From Tateyamaria sp. Alg231-49 (GTDB lineage Bacteria > Pseudomonadota > Alphaproteobacteria > Rhodobacterales > Rhodobacteraceae): a stretch of 64,000 nucleotides of DNA. The number at the start of each line of letters is the position of its first letter. Position 1 is the first letter of the stretch. The notes under the pieces are model-generated. The model was not told the DNA's origin and did not search any database. It worked only from the letters and a program-made list of their open reading frames with translations. The DNA lies in contig NZ_FRFA01000007.1 of the NCBI RefSeq assembly GCF_900143535.1, positions 1 through 64,000 of the forward strand, written 5' to 3'. A program made the translations under genes and the position numbers. Shown piece after piece: positions 26,020 through 35,167 of this stretch.

Positions 26020-27957
26020 ATGTTTGAAAAAATCCTGATCGCCAATCGCGGGGAAATCGCCTGCCGCGTCATTGAGACTGCCCAATCCATGGGCGTGTCG
26101 TGCGTGGCCGTCTACTCGGATGCCGACGCATCGTCCAAACATGTCGCCATGGCAGACAAGGCTGTTCATATCGGCGGCAGCGCCCCGGCGGACAGCTACC
26201 TGCGTGGCGATGTAATTGTTCAGGCGGCGCTGGATACTGGCGCACAGGCGATCCATCCCGGCTACGGCTTTCTCTCCGAAAACCCCGATTTTGTTGAGGC
26301 TGTCGAGGCCGCCGGTCTTACCTTCATCGGTCCCAGCGCAGATGCCATCCGTGCCATGGGTCTCAAGGACGCGGCCAAGGCGTTGATGGTTGAGGCGGGT
26401 GTGCCAGTTGTTCCGGGCTACCATGGAAGCGATCAGGCAGACACGACCCTTAAGGCCGAAGCCGATCAAATGGGTTACCCGGTTTTGATCAAGGCCGTCG
26501 CTGGCGGTGGCGGTAAGGGCATGCGATTGGTCGAGAACCAAAATGACTTTGCGGACGCCCTCGCCAGTGCCCGTAGTGAGGCACAAACGGCCTTTGGCAA
26601 TCCCGACGTGCTGGTTGAAAAATTTGTCACTCATCCACGCCATATCGAAGTGCAGATCTTTGGCGATGGGACCCGCGCCGTGCATCTGTTTGAGCGCGAC
26701 TGCTCCCTTCAGCGTCGCCATCAAAAAGTGATCGAAGAAGCCCCTGCACCGGGCATGACCCCGGACATGCGCGCGGCCATGGGCGATGCGGCAGTCAAGG
26801 CCGCCGAGGCGATTGGGTACAAAGGTGCAGGCACAGTTGAATTCATCGTGGATGGTTCCGGCCCGCTGCGTCCGGATGGGTTTTTCTTCATGGAAATGAA
26901 CACGCGCCTGCAGGTCGAACACCCGGTGACCGAGGCGATCACCGGCGTGGATTTGGTCGAATGGCAATTGCGGGTCGCTGCAGGCGCACCTTTGCCCATG
27001 ACCCAAGATGAGCTGTCGATCACTGGCCACGCTTTTGAAGCGCGTCTTTATGCTGAGGATGTGCCGGCAGGCTTCCTGCCTGCGACTGGCACTCTCACGC
27101 ACCTGCGCTTTCCGGAGCAGGCTCGCGCGGACAGTGGCGTGCGGGCAGGGCACGCGATTAGTCCCTTCTATGACCCGATGATTGCAAAGGTGATCACCTA
27201 CGGTCCGACCCGTGACACTGCTTTGAGCCGACTGTCGCAAGCGCTCGCCGGAACAGAAGTGGCGGGAACAGTGACAAACCTCGCCTTTTTGGGCGCTCTG
27301 TCAGGTCATGACGGGTTCCAGCGCGGAGAGGTCGACACGGGTCTTATCGGGCGCGATCTGGAAACTTTGACATTGCCACCGTCCCCTGAACCGCGTCACG
27401 CTGTTGCGGCCGCAATGGCTTTAGTGGGTCTTGCAGATGGTGGTGCTGCGACCGGGTTCTCGCTTTGGGCTCCCTTGCGTCGCGCTGTGCCGCTGGCACT
27501 AGGGGAAGACAGGCTGGACATCCATGTCGAGGTTCTGGGACCGAATGCGCAGGCCTGGACAGTGGATGGAACCACCGTTCAAGCCGACTGGCACCAGGGC
27601 AATTGGATCATAGACGGATCGCCCGCGCCCCGATGCAGCATCTCTAACAACATCATCACCGTTTTTGATCACTACGGAATCGCATATCGCGCCATTGACC
27701 TGCTCGATGTCACGGCGGGTGCCATGGGCGACGGCAACCTGATTGAGGCCCCGATGCCGGGTCTTGTCAAAGCCGTGTTTGCCACCCCCGGCGCAAAGGT
27801 TGCAAAGGGCGACAGATTGGCCATGCTGGAGGCGATGAAGATGGAACATGCTCTTTTGGCTTTGCGCGACGGCACCGTGGCCGAAGTGTTGGTGTCGCAA
27901 GGCGATCAGGTCAGCGCAGGGGCTGCGCTTGTTCGGCTTGAGGATGCTGATACGTGA
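26020..27957 (+). CDS. mccA: methylcrotonoyl-CoA carboxylase alpha subunit (biotin carboxylase + BCCP)
   Basis: A 645-residue biotin-dependent carboxylase subunit. The biotin carboxylase domain runs from MFEKILIANRGEIACRV to about 450, with the ATP-grasp glycine loop AVAGGGGKGMR and the catalytic EMNTRLQVEHPVTE. The C-terminal biotin carrier domain holds EAMKMEH, whose Lys, about 39 residues from the end, is biotinylated (BirA is encoded at 52.3 kb). The ATG at 26020 has AGGAG a few bases upstream; an earlier in-frame ATG at 25975 would put the inverted repeat into the coding region. It pairs with the beta subunit encoded just upstream. Confidence 0.93.
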   Translation: MFEKILIANRGEIACRVIETAQSMGVSCVAVYSDADASSKHVAMADKAVHIGGSAPADSYLRGDVIVQAALDTGAQAIHPGYGFLSENPDFVEAVEAAGLTFIGPSADAIRAMGLKDAAKALMVEAGVPVVPGYHGSDQADTTLKAEADQMGYPVLIKAVAGGGGKGMRLVENQNDFADALASARSEAQTAFGNPDVLVEKFVTHPRHIEVQIFGDGTRAVHLFERDCSLQRRHQKVIEEAPAPGMTPDMRAAMGDAAVKAAEAIGYKGAGTVEFIVDGSGPLRPDGFFFMEMNTRLQVEHPVTEAITGVDLVEWQLRVAAGAPLPMTQDELSITGHAFEARLYAEDVPAGFLPATGTLTHLRFPEQARADSGVRAGHAISPFYDPMIAKVITYGPTRDTALSRLSQALAGTEVAGTVTNLAFLGALSGHDGFQRGEVDTGLIGRDLETLTLPPSPEPRHAVAAAMALVGLADGGAATGFSLWAPLRRAVPLALGEDRLDIHVEVLGPNAQAWTVDGTTVQADWHQGNWIIDGSPAPRCSISNNIITVFDHYGIAYRAIDLLDVTAGAMGDGNLIEAPMPGLVKAVFATPGAKVAKGDRLAMLEAMKMEHALLALRDGTVAEVLVSQGDQVSAGAALVRLEDADT

Positions 27958-28619
27958 TTACCCTGCATCATTGCCCCCAGACCCGCTCGATGCGCACGCT
28001 CTGGCTGCTGCATGAATTGGAGATTCCCTTTCGCCTCGTCGTGCACCCGTTTGACAAGTCTTTGCGTCGTCCCGAGTTCCTTTCGCTCAGCCCCGCAGGT
28101 CGGGTGCCCGCACTGGAAATCGATGGTGAGCGGATGTTTGAAACGGGGGCGATCACGGAATACCTTTGCGAACGTTTCAGCCCCGAGGCGATGGGTCGCG
28201 GTGCAAATAGTCTGGATCGTATGGCTTGGCTTGTCTGGGTGCATTTTGCCGAAACGGTCAGCCAGCATGCCGCCGCTCTGACCCAACAGCACGTGGTGCT
28301 TTATGAGGATGCCATGCGCAGCCCCATAGTGATGAAGCTTGAGGCCGCACGGCTCAGAAAATGCTATGATGCGATTGAGGCGCGGTTGTCCACGCCGTTG
28401 GAAAATCGCGACTATTTACTGACCTCGGGCTTTTCTGCCGCCGACGTGTCGGTCGGGCAGGCCGTCTATATGGCACGTCATTTCGCGGCCTTGGACCAGT
28501 ATCCCGAAACAACAAAGTGGTACGCACGGATCACCGAGCGTCCCGCATTCAAGGCCAGTCTGCCCGAAAGTGGCGGTGGCCTTTACGACAAGGATTTCTA
28601 TCCAGCTTGGGAGGGTTAG
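27954..28619 (+). CDS. glutathione S-transferase family protein
   Basis: A 221-residue protein with an N-terminal thioredoxin-like domain (ITLHHCPQTRSMRTLWLLHEL, then GRVPALEIDG and the gamma-glutamyl-binding ETGAITEYL) and a helical C-terminal domain. Residues in CPQTRS are candidates for the glutathione-activating position. It starts with GTG overlapping mccA by 4 bp, and HMG-CoA lyase begins in the next base after its stop. The tight coupling suggests a role in the operon, perhaps handling reactive acyl intermediates, but that is inference. Confidence 0.85.
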   Translation: MITLHHCPQTRSMRTLWLLHELEIPFRLVVHPFDKSLRRPEFLSLSPAGRVPALEIDGERMFETGAITEYLCERFSPEAMGRGANSLDRMAWLVWVHFAETVSQHAAALTQQHVVLYEDAMRSPIVMKLEAARLRKCYDAIEARLSTPLENRDYLLTSGFSAADVSVGQAVYMARHFAALDQYPETTKWYARITERPAFKASLPESGGGLYDKDFYPAWEG

Positions 28620-29471
28620 GTGGCGGAAGCAGTTGAAATTTACGAGGTGGGCCCGCGCGATGGCCTGCAAAACGAAGCTGGCGAGATTTCGGTGGCCGAT
28701 AAGGTCGCGCTGATCGACCATTTGAGTAGTGCGGGTTTTCGCAGGATTGAGGCAGGCAGTTTTGTCAGCCCCAAGTGGGTGCCGCAAATGGCCGGTACAG
28801 CAGAGGTATTTGCTGGAATCGAGCGCGCGCCCGATGTCCGCTATTCGGCGCTGACACCCAACTTGAAAGGGTTTGATGCCGCCATTGAGGCCACGGTTGA
28901 TGAGATCGCGGTGTTCGGCTCGGCCAGCGAAGGGTTCAGCAAGGCCAATATCAACGCCTCGATTGACGAATCCCTTGAACGGTTTGCCCCCGTCATCGAA
29001 GCCGCGCGGATGATCGATCTGCCGGTGCGCGGATATGTATCCTGTGTGGTGGACTGCCCACATGATGGTCCCGTTGATCCCGGTGCTGTGGCGCGCGTGG
29101 CAGATCGGCTTTTTGCCCTTGGATGTTACGAGATCAGTCTGGGGGACACGCTGGGCCACGGCACACCCGAGACAATCGCGCGGATGCTGCTCGCCGTGCG
29201 AGATGTGGTGCCCGTGGGCCGGCTTGCTGGGCACTATCACGACACAGGTGGGCGGGCGATGGACAACATCGATGCGTCGCTGAGCCTTGGGGTGCGCGTG
29301 TTTGACGCCGCCGTTGGCGGATTGGGTGGCTGTCCGTATGCGCCGGGTGCGGCCGGAAACGTCGCGACCGAAGCCGTGGCCGAGCATCTGGACCGGCTGG
29401 GCTATTACACCGGTCTTGATCTGGATGTGGTACGCGCCTGTGCTGCGCGCGCCCAAGCCATGCGCAGCTGA
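28620..29471 (+). CDS. hydroxymethylglutaryl-CoA lyase
   Basis: A 283-residue TIM-barrel lyase cleaving HMG-CoA to acetyl-CoA and acetoacetate, the last step of leucine breakdown. The signature EVGPRDGLQNE at 9-19 carries the catalytic Arg and Asp. LAGHYHDTGG holds the metal-binding His pair, and GGLGGCPYAPGAAGN contains the flexible-loop Cys. It starts with GTG directly after the GST stop codon. The gene is often called mvaB or liuE in other bacteria. Confidence 0.93.
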   Translation: MAEAVEIYEVGPRDGLQNEAGEISVADKVALIDHLSSAGFRRIEAGSFVSPKWVPQMAGTAEVFAGIERAPDVRYSALTPNLKGFDAAIEATVDEIAVFGSASEGFSKANINASIDESLERFAPVIEAARMIDLPVRGYVSCVVDCPHDGPVDPGAVARVADRLFALGCYEISLGDTLGHGTPETIARMLLAVRDVVPVGRLAGHYHDTGGRAMDNIDASLSLGVRVFDAAVGGLGGCPYAPGAAGNVATEAVAEHLDRLGYYTGLDLDVVRACAARAQAMRS

Positions 29472-29472
29472 C

Positions 29473-30261
29473 ATGAGCCACGAGACCATTTCGATCGCGC
29501 TGGATCCGCGCGGCGTGGCGACAGTGACGCTTAATCGCCCGGAAAAGCACAACGCGCTGAGTGCGCAAATGTTGGCCGAGTTGACGCAAGCCGCCGCAGA
29601 TCTCGGCGCAGATAAATCTGTGCGTGTGGTGGTTCTGACCGGGGCAGGCAAAAGCTTTTGCGCGGGTGGTGATTTGGAATGGATGCGTGCGCAAATGCAG
29701 GCGGACGCAGAGACACGGGCGCGCGAGGCGGCCAAGCTCGCGTATATGCTTCAGGCGCTCAACACACTGGCCAAGCCGCTGATCGGTGCAGTGCAGGGCA
29801 ACGCCTTTGGTGGCGGGGTGGGAATGGCATCGGTGTGTGATGTGGCCATCGGTGTTGATCACCTCAAAATGGGGCTGACCGAAACTCGCCTGGGCATTAT
29901 CCCAGCCACCATCGGCCCCTATGTACTGGCCCGGATGGGGGAGGGACGGGCGCGCCGCGTGTTTATGTCCGCCCGCCTGTTTGGCGCGGAAGAAGCGGTG
30001 TCTCTTGGGCTGTTGGCGCGTGCCGTTCCGCAAGCTGACCTCGCACAGGCGATCGAAGCCGAAGTTGCGCCTTACCTGTCGTGCGCGCCGGGGGCGGTCG
30101 CGGAGGCCAAGGCACTGGCGCGTCGATTGGGGCCACGGATTGATGCTGAAACGATTGAAATGACGGTCCAAGCGCTCAAATCCCGTTGGGAAACGGATGA
30201 GGCGGCCGAGGGAATCGGTGCCTTTTTCGACAAGCGACAGGCGACCTGGACGTACAAGTGA
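29473..30261 (+). CDS. enoyl-CoA hydratase family protein, probable methylglutaconyl-CoA hydratase
   Basis: A 262-residue crotonase-fold protein. VTLNRPEKHNALSAQM, GAGKSFCAGGDLEWM and GAVQGNAFGGGVGMASVCD form the CoA pocket and oxyanion hole. By position it should hydrate 3-methylglutaconyl-CoA to HMG-CoA, the only step of the pathway not covered by its neighbours; DLEWM is also seen in that subfamily. The true start is the ATG at 29473, one base after the lyase stop; the frame is open further back inside the lyase gene. It is the last gene of the leucine operon. Confidence 0.88.
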   Translation: MSHETISIALDPRGVATVTLNRPEKHNALSAQMLAELTQAAADLGADKSVRVVVLTGAGKSFCAGGDLEWMRAQMQADAETRAREAAKLAYMLQALNTLAKPLIGAVQGNAFGGGVGMASVCDVAIGVDHLKMGLTETRLGIIPATIGPYVLARMGEGRARRVFMSARLFGAEEAVSLGLLARAVPQADLAQAIEAEVAPYLSCAPGAVAEAKALARRLGPRIDAETIEMTVQALKSRWETDEAAEGIGAFFDKRQATWTYK

Positions 30262-30364
30262 ATCCAGAAAGACGGCGCGCGAGCGAGTTTTCTGGAGAAT
30301 GGCGTAGCGGCGCGTAAGAACAATTGGTGCCGCCGTTCAATCTTGAGTTGAGAGTTGTTTTTGG
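30262..30364. other. 3' region of the leucine operon, weak inverted repeat
   Basis: CCAGAAA at 30264-30270 and TTTCTGG at 30289-30295 form a 7-bp stem with an 18-nt GC-rich loop just after the hydratase stop. There is no T-run, so it is a doubtful terminator. Nothing else is seen up to the promoter at 30367. Confidence 0.3.
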
Positions 30365-30395
30365 CATTGGCGCAAACCCGCCAATGGGGTAGATT
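30365..30395 (+). promoter_or_regulatory. promoter with overlapping inverted repeat, GAF protein gene
   Basis: TTGGCG at 30367-30372 and TAGATT at 30390-30395 are 17 bp apart. A perfect 8-bp inverted repeat, CATTGGCG/CGCCAATG (30365-30372 and 30379-30386), covers the -35 box and the front of the spacer. This is a typical place for an operator. Confidence 0.5.
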
Positions 30396-30458
30396 CGTTT
30401 TGTAAACTGAGGATTTTCAGATATTTCTGCCGATCAGCAGGAGTTGGTGAGTTTTTTG

Positions 30459-31283
30459 ATGCGTACTCAGGTAAAAAACAAGAACGTCGATCAGACGGAT
30501 CATTCAAATGATATCAGCAACATGGCTGAATTTGATGCGTTAGCGCAATCCATAACGGCCAAGCTGAATTGCGAGATGAGTCTGATCAGCATCGTGAATG
30601 CCGATGCTTTGGTCGCGCTTGGGTACTCCGGCGATGATCCAGCGGCGACAGGACGCTCTTTCCAATTACGCGACACGATCTGTTCAAAAACTGTGCAAGT
30701 CGGGCGACCTTTGCGCATTGCAGATGCCCAGATTGATCCAATGATTTGTGATATGCCGGCGGTCGTGGCGCATGGTATTGGGGCATACATTGGCGCGCCT
30801 TTGCGGCTGGACGGGTACGGTATCATCGGGGCCGTCTGTGCTGTGTCGAAGTCGGCGCGTTTGTGGCAGGACGGCGAGGTTGATTATCTGATCGCCGTCG
30901 GTGATCTGGTTGAAAGCAAGATCGAACGGCAACTGCTGCGCTATGAACAAAAGGCGCTGAGCGTCGCTCTCGCCGAGAGTGACGCCATCCTGACGATTCT
31001 GTCAGAGCTGGAAGGCAAACCGCTCACCGTGCACAATGAGGCAGGCGATCTGGTTTTCGCAAATTCTGCGCTGCGCACCGATCTGCGTCTGAACACCCAT
31101 GAGGTGCTGAGCCTGTCAAAAGTGGCAAGCGATCTAGTACCTGAGGTGACGCAGAATGGCGGCGTCAATGTGGCACTGCCTGTGCCGGGACAAACAGCAT
31201 TGAACGTGCATGTGTCGGCCATTCAAAATGGGTTGACCCTCGCCCAGTGGTCGCGCGCGGATTCTGAACTCGATTCCAACTAA
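30459..31283 (+). CDS. GAF domain-containing protein
   Basis: A 274-residue cytoplasmic protein with one GAF domain over roughly the first 160 residues: CEMSLISIVNADALVALGY, RDTICSKTVQVGRPLRIADAQIDP and the closing IGAPLRLDGYGIIGAVCAVS. About 100 further residues could be a weak PAS-like segment (LTVHNEAGDLVFANSAL). There is no output domain, so it may sense a small molecule and act through a partner. Start codons TTG 30444, GTG 30447 and ATG 30459 are all possible; I use the ATG, which has GGTGA 8 nt upstream. The gene stands alone between the leucine and nuo operons. Confidence 0.75.
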   Translation: MRTQVKNKNVDQTDHSNDISNMAEFDALAQSITAKLNCEMSLISIVNADALVALGYSGDDPAATGRSFQLRDTICSKTVQVGRPLRIADAQIDPMICDMPAVVAHGIGAYIGAPLRLDGYGIIGAVCAVSKSARLWQDGEVDYLIAVGDLVESKIERQLLRYEQKALSVALAESDAILTILSELEGKPLTVHNEAGDLVFANSALRTDLRLNTHEVLSLSKVASDLVPEVTQNGGVNVALPVPGQTALNVHVSAIQNGLTLAQWSRADSELDSN

Positions 31284-31341
31284 GCTGCCCTCCTGCATCA
31301 AAATCACGCGGATTCAGGGGGTGATAGGTCATTTGCCTTTA

Positions 31342-31370
31342 TTGACGCTTCGAAAGTGCGCGCGTAGATA
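31342..31370 (+). promoter_or_regulatory. promoter upstream of nuoA
   Basis: TTGACG at 31342-31347 and TAGATA at 31365-31370, with a 17-bp spacer, make a strong match. The transcript would start about 55 bp before the nuoA start codon. Confidence 0.65.
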
Positions 31371-31430
31371 GGGGCTCAACCACCGCGCCGAAAAGATCGG
31401 CACCGGGCGGCAGACCAAAGGAGCAAGACT

Positions 31431-31796
31431 GTGGACGGCATGTTGCGGGAATATCTTCCCATTCTGGTGTTTCTGGCCGTGGCCATTGGACTTGGCCTTG
31501 TTTTGATGCTGTCTGCTGTTGTGATCGCGGTGCGCAATCCCGATCCTGAAAAGGTTTCGGCTTATGAATGTGGATTTAACGCCTTTGATGACGCTCGGAT
31601 GAAATTCGACGTTCGTTTTTATCTGGTATCGATCCTTTTCATCATCTTTGACCTCGAAATTGCCTTTCTGTTCCCATGGGCGGTGGCCTTCAAGGACGTC
31701 AGCATGGTCGGATTTTGGTCGATGATGGTTTTCCTTGGAGTTCTCACCATTGGCTTTGCCTATGAGTGGAAAAAAGGTGCGCTCGAGTGGCAATGA
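31431..31796 (+). CDS. nuoA: NADH-quinone oxidoreductase subunit A
   Basis: A 121-residue membrane subunit of complex I with three helices. The long loop after the first helix contains the family signature [16 protein letters not shown] with the quinone-channel Cys, followed by [25 protein letters not shown] at 31431 is chosen because AGGAG lies 7 nt upstream; an ATG at 31440 also exists. Unlike most nuo loci, it is cut off from nuoB by about 400 bp. Confidence 0.97.
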   Translation: MDGMLREYLPILVFLAVAIGLGLVLMLSAVVIAVRNPDPEKVSAYECGFNAFDDARMKFDVRFYLVSILFIIFDLEIAFLFPWAVAFKDVSMVGFWSMMVFLGVLTIGFAYEWKKGALEWQ

Positions 31797-32193
31797 GCCC
31801 TACCTAGGCTTGTTAACGTCGCACGACCTATCCCTAGGGAACTAATGCCAAGCCAGTATCAGGCATCCTGAGCCTGTAATTCGTGTCGTTTTGCGTGCGA
31901 GCTTCAGTTTCTGTGCCGGTCGGTAGATTCGGTAATCCCATAGTCGGAAAAACGTTGAAGCATTGGTCCCCGGCAGGGGGCCGACATGTGTGATATATCG
32001 TTGATTGTTTTGGACCAAATGCGAAATCAGTTTGCGCGTTTGTTGCGAAAGGTAGCTTTGCTAAAAAGAGGATGCGACAAGCCGCCTTTCCATGTGCATG
32101 TCGCGTTGACCGCCTTGGGGTGCTAGGTTAGACGGGAACGGTATGACGATACGGGGTTTGCAACCCCGTTCGAGCGCAGGAGCCAGAGCACTT
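31797..32193 (+). other. long nuoA-nuoB spacer without a recognisable gene
   Basis: About 400 bp with no supported reading frame on either strand except a possible N-terminal extension of NuoB from 32143. It contains the palindromes CCTAGG near its left end, a GC-rich 7-bp hairpin with a 4-nt loop at 31965-31982 (GGTCCCC/GGGGGCC, one wobble) without a T-run, and promoter-like pairs: TTGTTG-16 bp-TAAAAA around 32040-32070 and TTGACC at 32106-32111 with a weak -10. Confidence 0.4.
32106..32134 (+). promoter_or_regulatory. possible second nuo promoter, upstream of nuoB
   Basis: TTGACC at 32106-32111 is a good -35 box. The best -10 candidates are TTAGAC (16-bp spacer) or TAGACG (17-bp spacer), both imperfect. 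It would drive nuoB to nuoN independently of nuoA. Confidence 0.3.
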
Positions 32194-32727
32194 ATGTCGA
32201 TCGCCACTTCGCCGAACGCCGCGGGTATGGACCGCGACGTGGCCGCGCAAAATCTGAACGAAGCCTTGCAGGACAAGGGGTTCCTGCTGACCTCGACCGA
32301 TGACCTGATCAACTGGGCGCGCACAGGCTCGCTGCACTGGATGACGTTCGGGCTGGCCTGCTGTGCGGTTGAGATGATGCACACCTCGATGCCGCGCTAT
32401 GACCTTGAACGTTTCGGCACAGCGCCGCGCGCCTCGCCCCGCCAATCCGACCTGATGATCGTGGCCGGCACTCTGACCAACAAGATGGCCCCAGCTTTGC
32501 GCAAGGTTTACGACCAGATGCCAGAGCCGCGCTACGTGATCTCGATGGGGTCCTGCGCCAATGGCGGCGGGTATTACCACTACAGCTATTCCGTGGTTCG
32601 CGGTTGCGACCGGATTGTGCCCGTGGATGTGTACGTCCCGGGCTGTCCGCCCACTGCCGAGGCGCTGCTGTATGGCATCATGCAATTGCAGCGCAAGATG
32701 CGCCGAACCGGAACGATTGTCCGCTAA
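32194..32727 (+). CDS. nuoB: NADH-quinone oxidoreductase subunit B
   Basis: A 177-residue peripheral subunit holding the N2 4Fe-4S cluster, the electron donor to quinone. The four ligands are all present: the adjacent pair Cys-56 and Cys-57 in LACCAVEMM, Cys-121 in MGSCANGGG and Cys-151 in VPGCPPT. The ATG at 32194 gives the usual length; the frame is open from 32143, adding 17 residues that look unlike homologues. It is the first gene of the continuous nuoB-nuoN block. Confidence 0.97.
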   Translation: MSIATSPNAAGMDRDVAAQNLNEALQDKGFLLTSTDDLINWARTGSLHWMTFGLACCAVEMMHTSMPRYDLERFGTAPRASPRQSDLMIVAGTLTNKMAPALRKVYDQMPEPRYVISMGSCANGGGYYHYSYSVVRGCDRIVPVDVYVPGCPPTAEALLYGIMQLQRKMRRTGTIVR

Positions 32728-32778
32728 CCTTTTGATACCGCGTGCATTGTCGCGCAGACCACCTCCGGCTAGGAGCCT

Positions 32779-33390
32779 ATGATGACCGAAGCCCTGAACG
32801 AACTTGGCGCCTACCTTGAGGCCAAGCGCACCGATTGCGTGCTGGCCTGGGATGTCACCCATGACGAGTTGAACGTGGATGTGACGCCGTCGAACATCGT
32901 CGGCTTTGTGGAGTTTCTGAAGGCAGACTCGACCTGCAAGTTCTCAAGCCTCGTGGACATTACGGCGGTGGACTACCCCGGCCGGGCCAAACGGTTCGAC
33001 GTCGTCTATCATTTCCTGAGCATGTACCAGAACCAGCGCATCCGTTTGCGCGTGTCGATCCGTGAGGATCAAATGGTGCCATCGGTGACAGACGTGCACC
33101 CGTCGGCCAACTGGTTCGAGCGCGAAGTGTTCGATATGTTTGGCATTCTGTTCTCAGGCCATCCGGACCTGCGCCGCATCCTCACCGACTACGGGTTCCG
33201 CGGTTATCCACTGCGCAAGGATTTCCCGACCACGGGCTATACCGAGGTGCGCTATGACGACATGGAAAAGCGTGTTGTGTACGAGCCCGTCAGCCTTGTG
33301 CAGGAATACCGCCAGTTTGATTTCATGAGCCCATGGGAAGGTGCCGAATACATCCTGCCCGGGGACGAGAAAGAGCAAGAGGGGGCGTGA
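32779..33390 (+). CDS. nuoC: NADH-quinone oxidoreductase subunit C
   Basis: A 203-residue peripheral-arm subunit (30-kDa type). Signatures are [39 protein letters not shown], the 30-kDa signature region, and [16 protein letters not shown]. It is not fused to NuoD, unlike in enterobacteria. AGGAG is close to the first ATG (3 nt) and better spaced for the next codon, an ATG at 32782. Confidence 0.97.
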   Translation: MMTEALNELGAYLEAKRTDCVLAWDVTHDELNVDVTPSNIVGFVEFLKADSTCKFSSLVDITAVDYPGRAKRFDVVYHFLSMYQNQRIRLRVSIREDQMVPSVTDVHPSANWFEREVFDMFGILFSGHPDLRRILTDYGFRGYPLRKDFPTTGYTEVRYDDMEKRVVYEPVSLVQEYRQFDFMSPWEGAEYILPGDEKEQEGA

Positions 33391-33391
33391 T

Positions 33392-33565
33392 GTGGAGATG
33401 ATTGTTTGGCTTGTCATCGCCGCGCTGACCATCATCCCGATGTTCAAGCTGCTGCCTCATTTCGGCATCAACGCCTATTGGGCGTTTGTCTGCGTGATTC
33501 CAATCGGAACGATCGCGCTGCTTTGGTTTATGGCGCTCAAGTTGCAAGAACTGGAGAAGCGGTGA
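33392..33565 (+). CDS. small membrane protein in the nuo operon
   Basis: A 57-residue protein with two hydrophobic stretches (IVWLVIAALTIIPMF and AFVCVIPIGTIALLWFMAL) and a charged tail KLQELEKR, so probably a helical hairpin in the inner membrane. It starts 1 bp after nuoC; GTG at 33392 has GGGG 7 nt upstream, and ATG at 33398 is an alternative. Its stop shares a base with the next start (TGATG). I know no function; its position suggests a role linked to complex I or its assembly. Confidence 0.7.
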   Translation: MEMIVWLVIAALTIIPMFKLLPHFGINAYWAFVCVIPIGTIALLWFMALKLQELEKR

Positions 33566-33948
33566 TGGACGGGCAAATGGATACAAACAGCGATCTACAT
33601 GCCGCCGCTCTCGCTTATTGCGACGCGGTGTATTTTGCGAAAGCGGATGTGTTTGAAGACCTGTGCCATGAAAAGTTTCAGATGACGCTGATCGAAGATG
33701 GGGCAGCGACGTTTTGGGACAAGGCGTCTTACCTCGAGCGTGTGCACGGCCGTGAACCTTTCCCGGCGCCTGCCACCTATGACCTGCTCGGTATGGACAG
33801 TGCGGGCGACGAAATTGCGCGGGTTCACCTGACTGTGGATGTGCCGCCCTTACGGTACGAAGATCACTTGGGGTTTGTCCGTGTGGACGGCTCTTGGAAA
33901 CTGTTGACCAAGGTGTTCCGCGTAAGCGCGCGCCTGAGCGAGGAGTAA
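33565..33948 (+). CDS. NTF2-like (SnoaL/lumazine-binding-like) protein in the nuo operon
   Basis: A 127-residue cone-shaped NTF2-fold protein. An N-terminal helix with [24 protein letters not shown] is followed by beta strands, ending with [17 protein letters not shown], which is typical of the putative lumazine-binding subgroup. No catalytic residues can be assigned. It overlaps the preceding small membrane protein gene by one base and lies 4 bp before nuoD, so it is made with complex I subunits. A role as ligand-binding or assembly factor is speculative. Confidence 0.75.
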   Translation: MDGQMDTNSDLHAAALAYCDAVYFAKADVFEDLCHEKFQMTLIEDGAATFWDKASYLERVHGREPFPAPATYDLLGMDSAGDEIARVHLTVDVPPLRYEDHLGFVRVDGSWKLLTKVFRVSARLSEE

Positions 33949-33952
33949 AGCC

Positions 33953-35167
33953 ATGATGGACGGCTCCAAATTCGACGACGCCCTCACAGGCGAACAAAAA
34001 ATCCGCAACTTCAACATCAATTTTGGTCCGCAACACCCTGCTGCACATGGTGTTTTGCGTCTTGTGCTTGAGTTGGACGGTGAAGTGGTCGAACGCTGCG
34101 ATCCGCATATCGGCCTGCTGCACCGTGGCACTGAAAAGCTGATGGAAAGCCGGACGTACCTGCAAAACCTGCCGTATTTCGACCGCCTCGACTATGTCGC
34201 CCCGATGAATCAGGAGCACGCGTGGTGCCTGGCCATCGAAAAGTTGACCGGGGTTGAAGTGCCGCGCCGTGCTTCGCTGATCCGAGTGCTTTACTCAGAG
34301 ATTGGGCGCATCCTGTCTCACCTGCTGAACGTCACCACGCAAGCCATGGATGTGGGCGCGCTCACTCCGCCGCTTTGGGGTTTTGAAGAGCGTGAAAAGC
34401 TGATGGTGTTTTACGAGCGTGCCTGTGGCGCGCGTCTGCACGCCGCATATTTCCGTCCCGGTGGGGTGCATCTGGACCTGCCCGATGATCTGATCGACGA
34501 CATTGAACAGTGGTGTCACGAGTTCCCGGCGCTGCTCGACGATATCGACGGGCTGCTGACCGAAAACCGTATCTTCAAACAGCGCAACGCCGATATTGGC
34601 GTCGTGACAGAAGACGATATTCAACTCTACGGTTTCTCTGGCGTGATGGTGCGGGGCAGTGGCCTGGCATGGGATCTGCGCCGCAGCCAGCCCTATGAGT
34701 GCTACGACGAGTTTGAGTTCCAGATCCCCGTGGGCAAGAACGGCGACTGCTATGATCGCTATCTGGTGCGGATGGAAGAGATGCGCCAATCGGTGTCGAT
34801 CATGAAGCAGTGCGTCGGCAAGCTGCGTGAAGCAACAGGCGACGTACTGGCCCGCGGCAAGATCACACCGCCGTCGCGTACAGACATGAAGACGTCGATG
34901 GAATCGCTGATCCATCACTTCAAGCTTTATACCGAAGGCTTCCACGTACCGGCGGGTGAAGTCTACTGCGCAGTCGAAGCGCCCAAGGGCGAGTTCGGCG
35001 TGTATTTGGTGGCTGATGGGTCCAACAAACCTTACCGCGCCAAGCTTCGCGCACCTGGCTATCTGCATTTGCAGGCAATGGATTATGTCTCCAAAGGGCA
35101 CCAACTTGCCGACGTGGCCGCAATCATCGGCACCATGGACGTGGTGTTTGGAGAGATTGACAGATGA
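33953..35167 (+). CDS. nuoD: NADH-quinone oxidoreductase subunit D
   Basis: A 404-residue 49-kDa-type subunit lining the quinone pocket with Nuo[22 protein letters not shown] carries the conserved His and the following residues that face the quinone headgroup; [18 protein letters not shown] and the C-terminal FGEIDR are also typical. It has GGAG about 10 nt upstream. Its stop overlaps the next start by 4 bp. Confidence 0.97.
   Translation: MMDGSKFDDALTGEQKIRNFNINFGPQHPAAHGVLRLVLELDGEVVERCDPHIGLLHRGTEKLMESRTYLQNLPYFDRLDYVAPMNQEHAWCLAIEKLTGVEVPRRASLIRVLYSEIGRILSHLLNVTTQAMDVGALTPPLWGFEEREKLMVFYERACGARLHAAYFRPGGVHLDLPDDLIDDIEQWCHEFPALLDDIDGLLTENRIFKQRNADIGVVTEDDIQLYGFSGVMVRGSGLAWDLRRSQPYECYDEFEFQIPVGKNGDCYDRYLVRMEEMRQSVSIMKQCVGKLREATGDVLARGKITPPSRTDMKTSMESLIHHFKLYTEGFHVPAGEVYCAVEAPKGEFGVYLVADGSNKPYRAKLRAPGYLHLQAMDYVSKGHQLADVAAIIGTMDVVFGEIDR

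Noticed and set aside
25969-27240. 423-codon minus-strand open frame opposite mccA
   Set aside because: It is antisense to the biotin carboxylase domain and has no recognisable motif or start signal.
28416-30171. Two long minus-strand open frames opposite the HMG-CoA lyase and hydratase genes
   Set aside because: Both are low-complexity Arg/His/Pro-rich translations typical of antisense frames in GC-rich genes.
34020-34080. NuoC-NuoD fusion
   Set aside because: nuoC and nuoD are separate genes with two small genes between them; no frameshift is involved.
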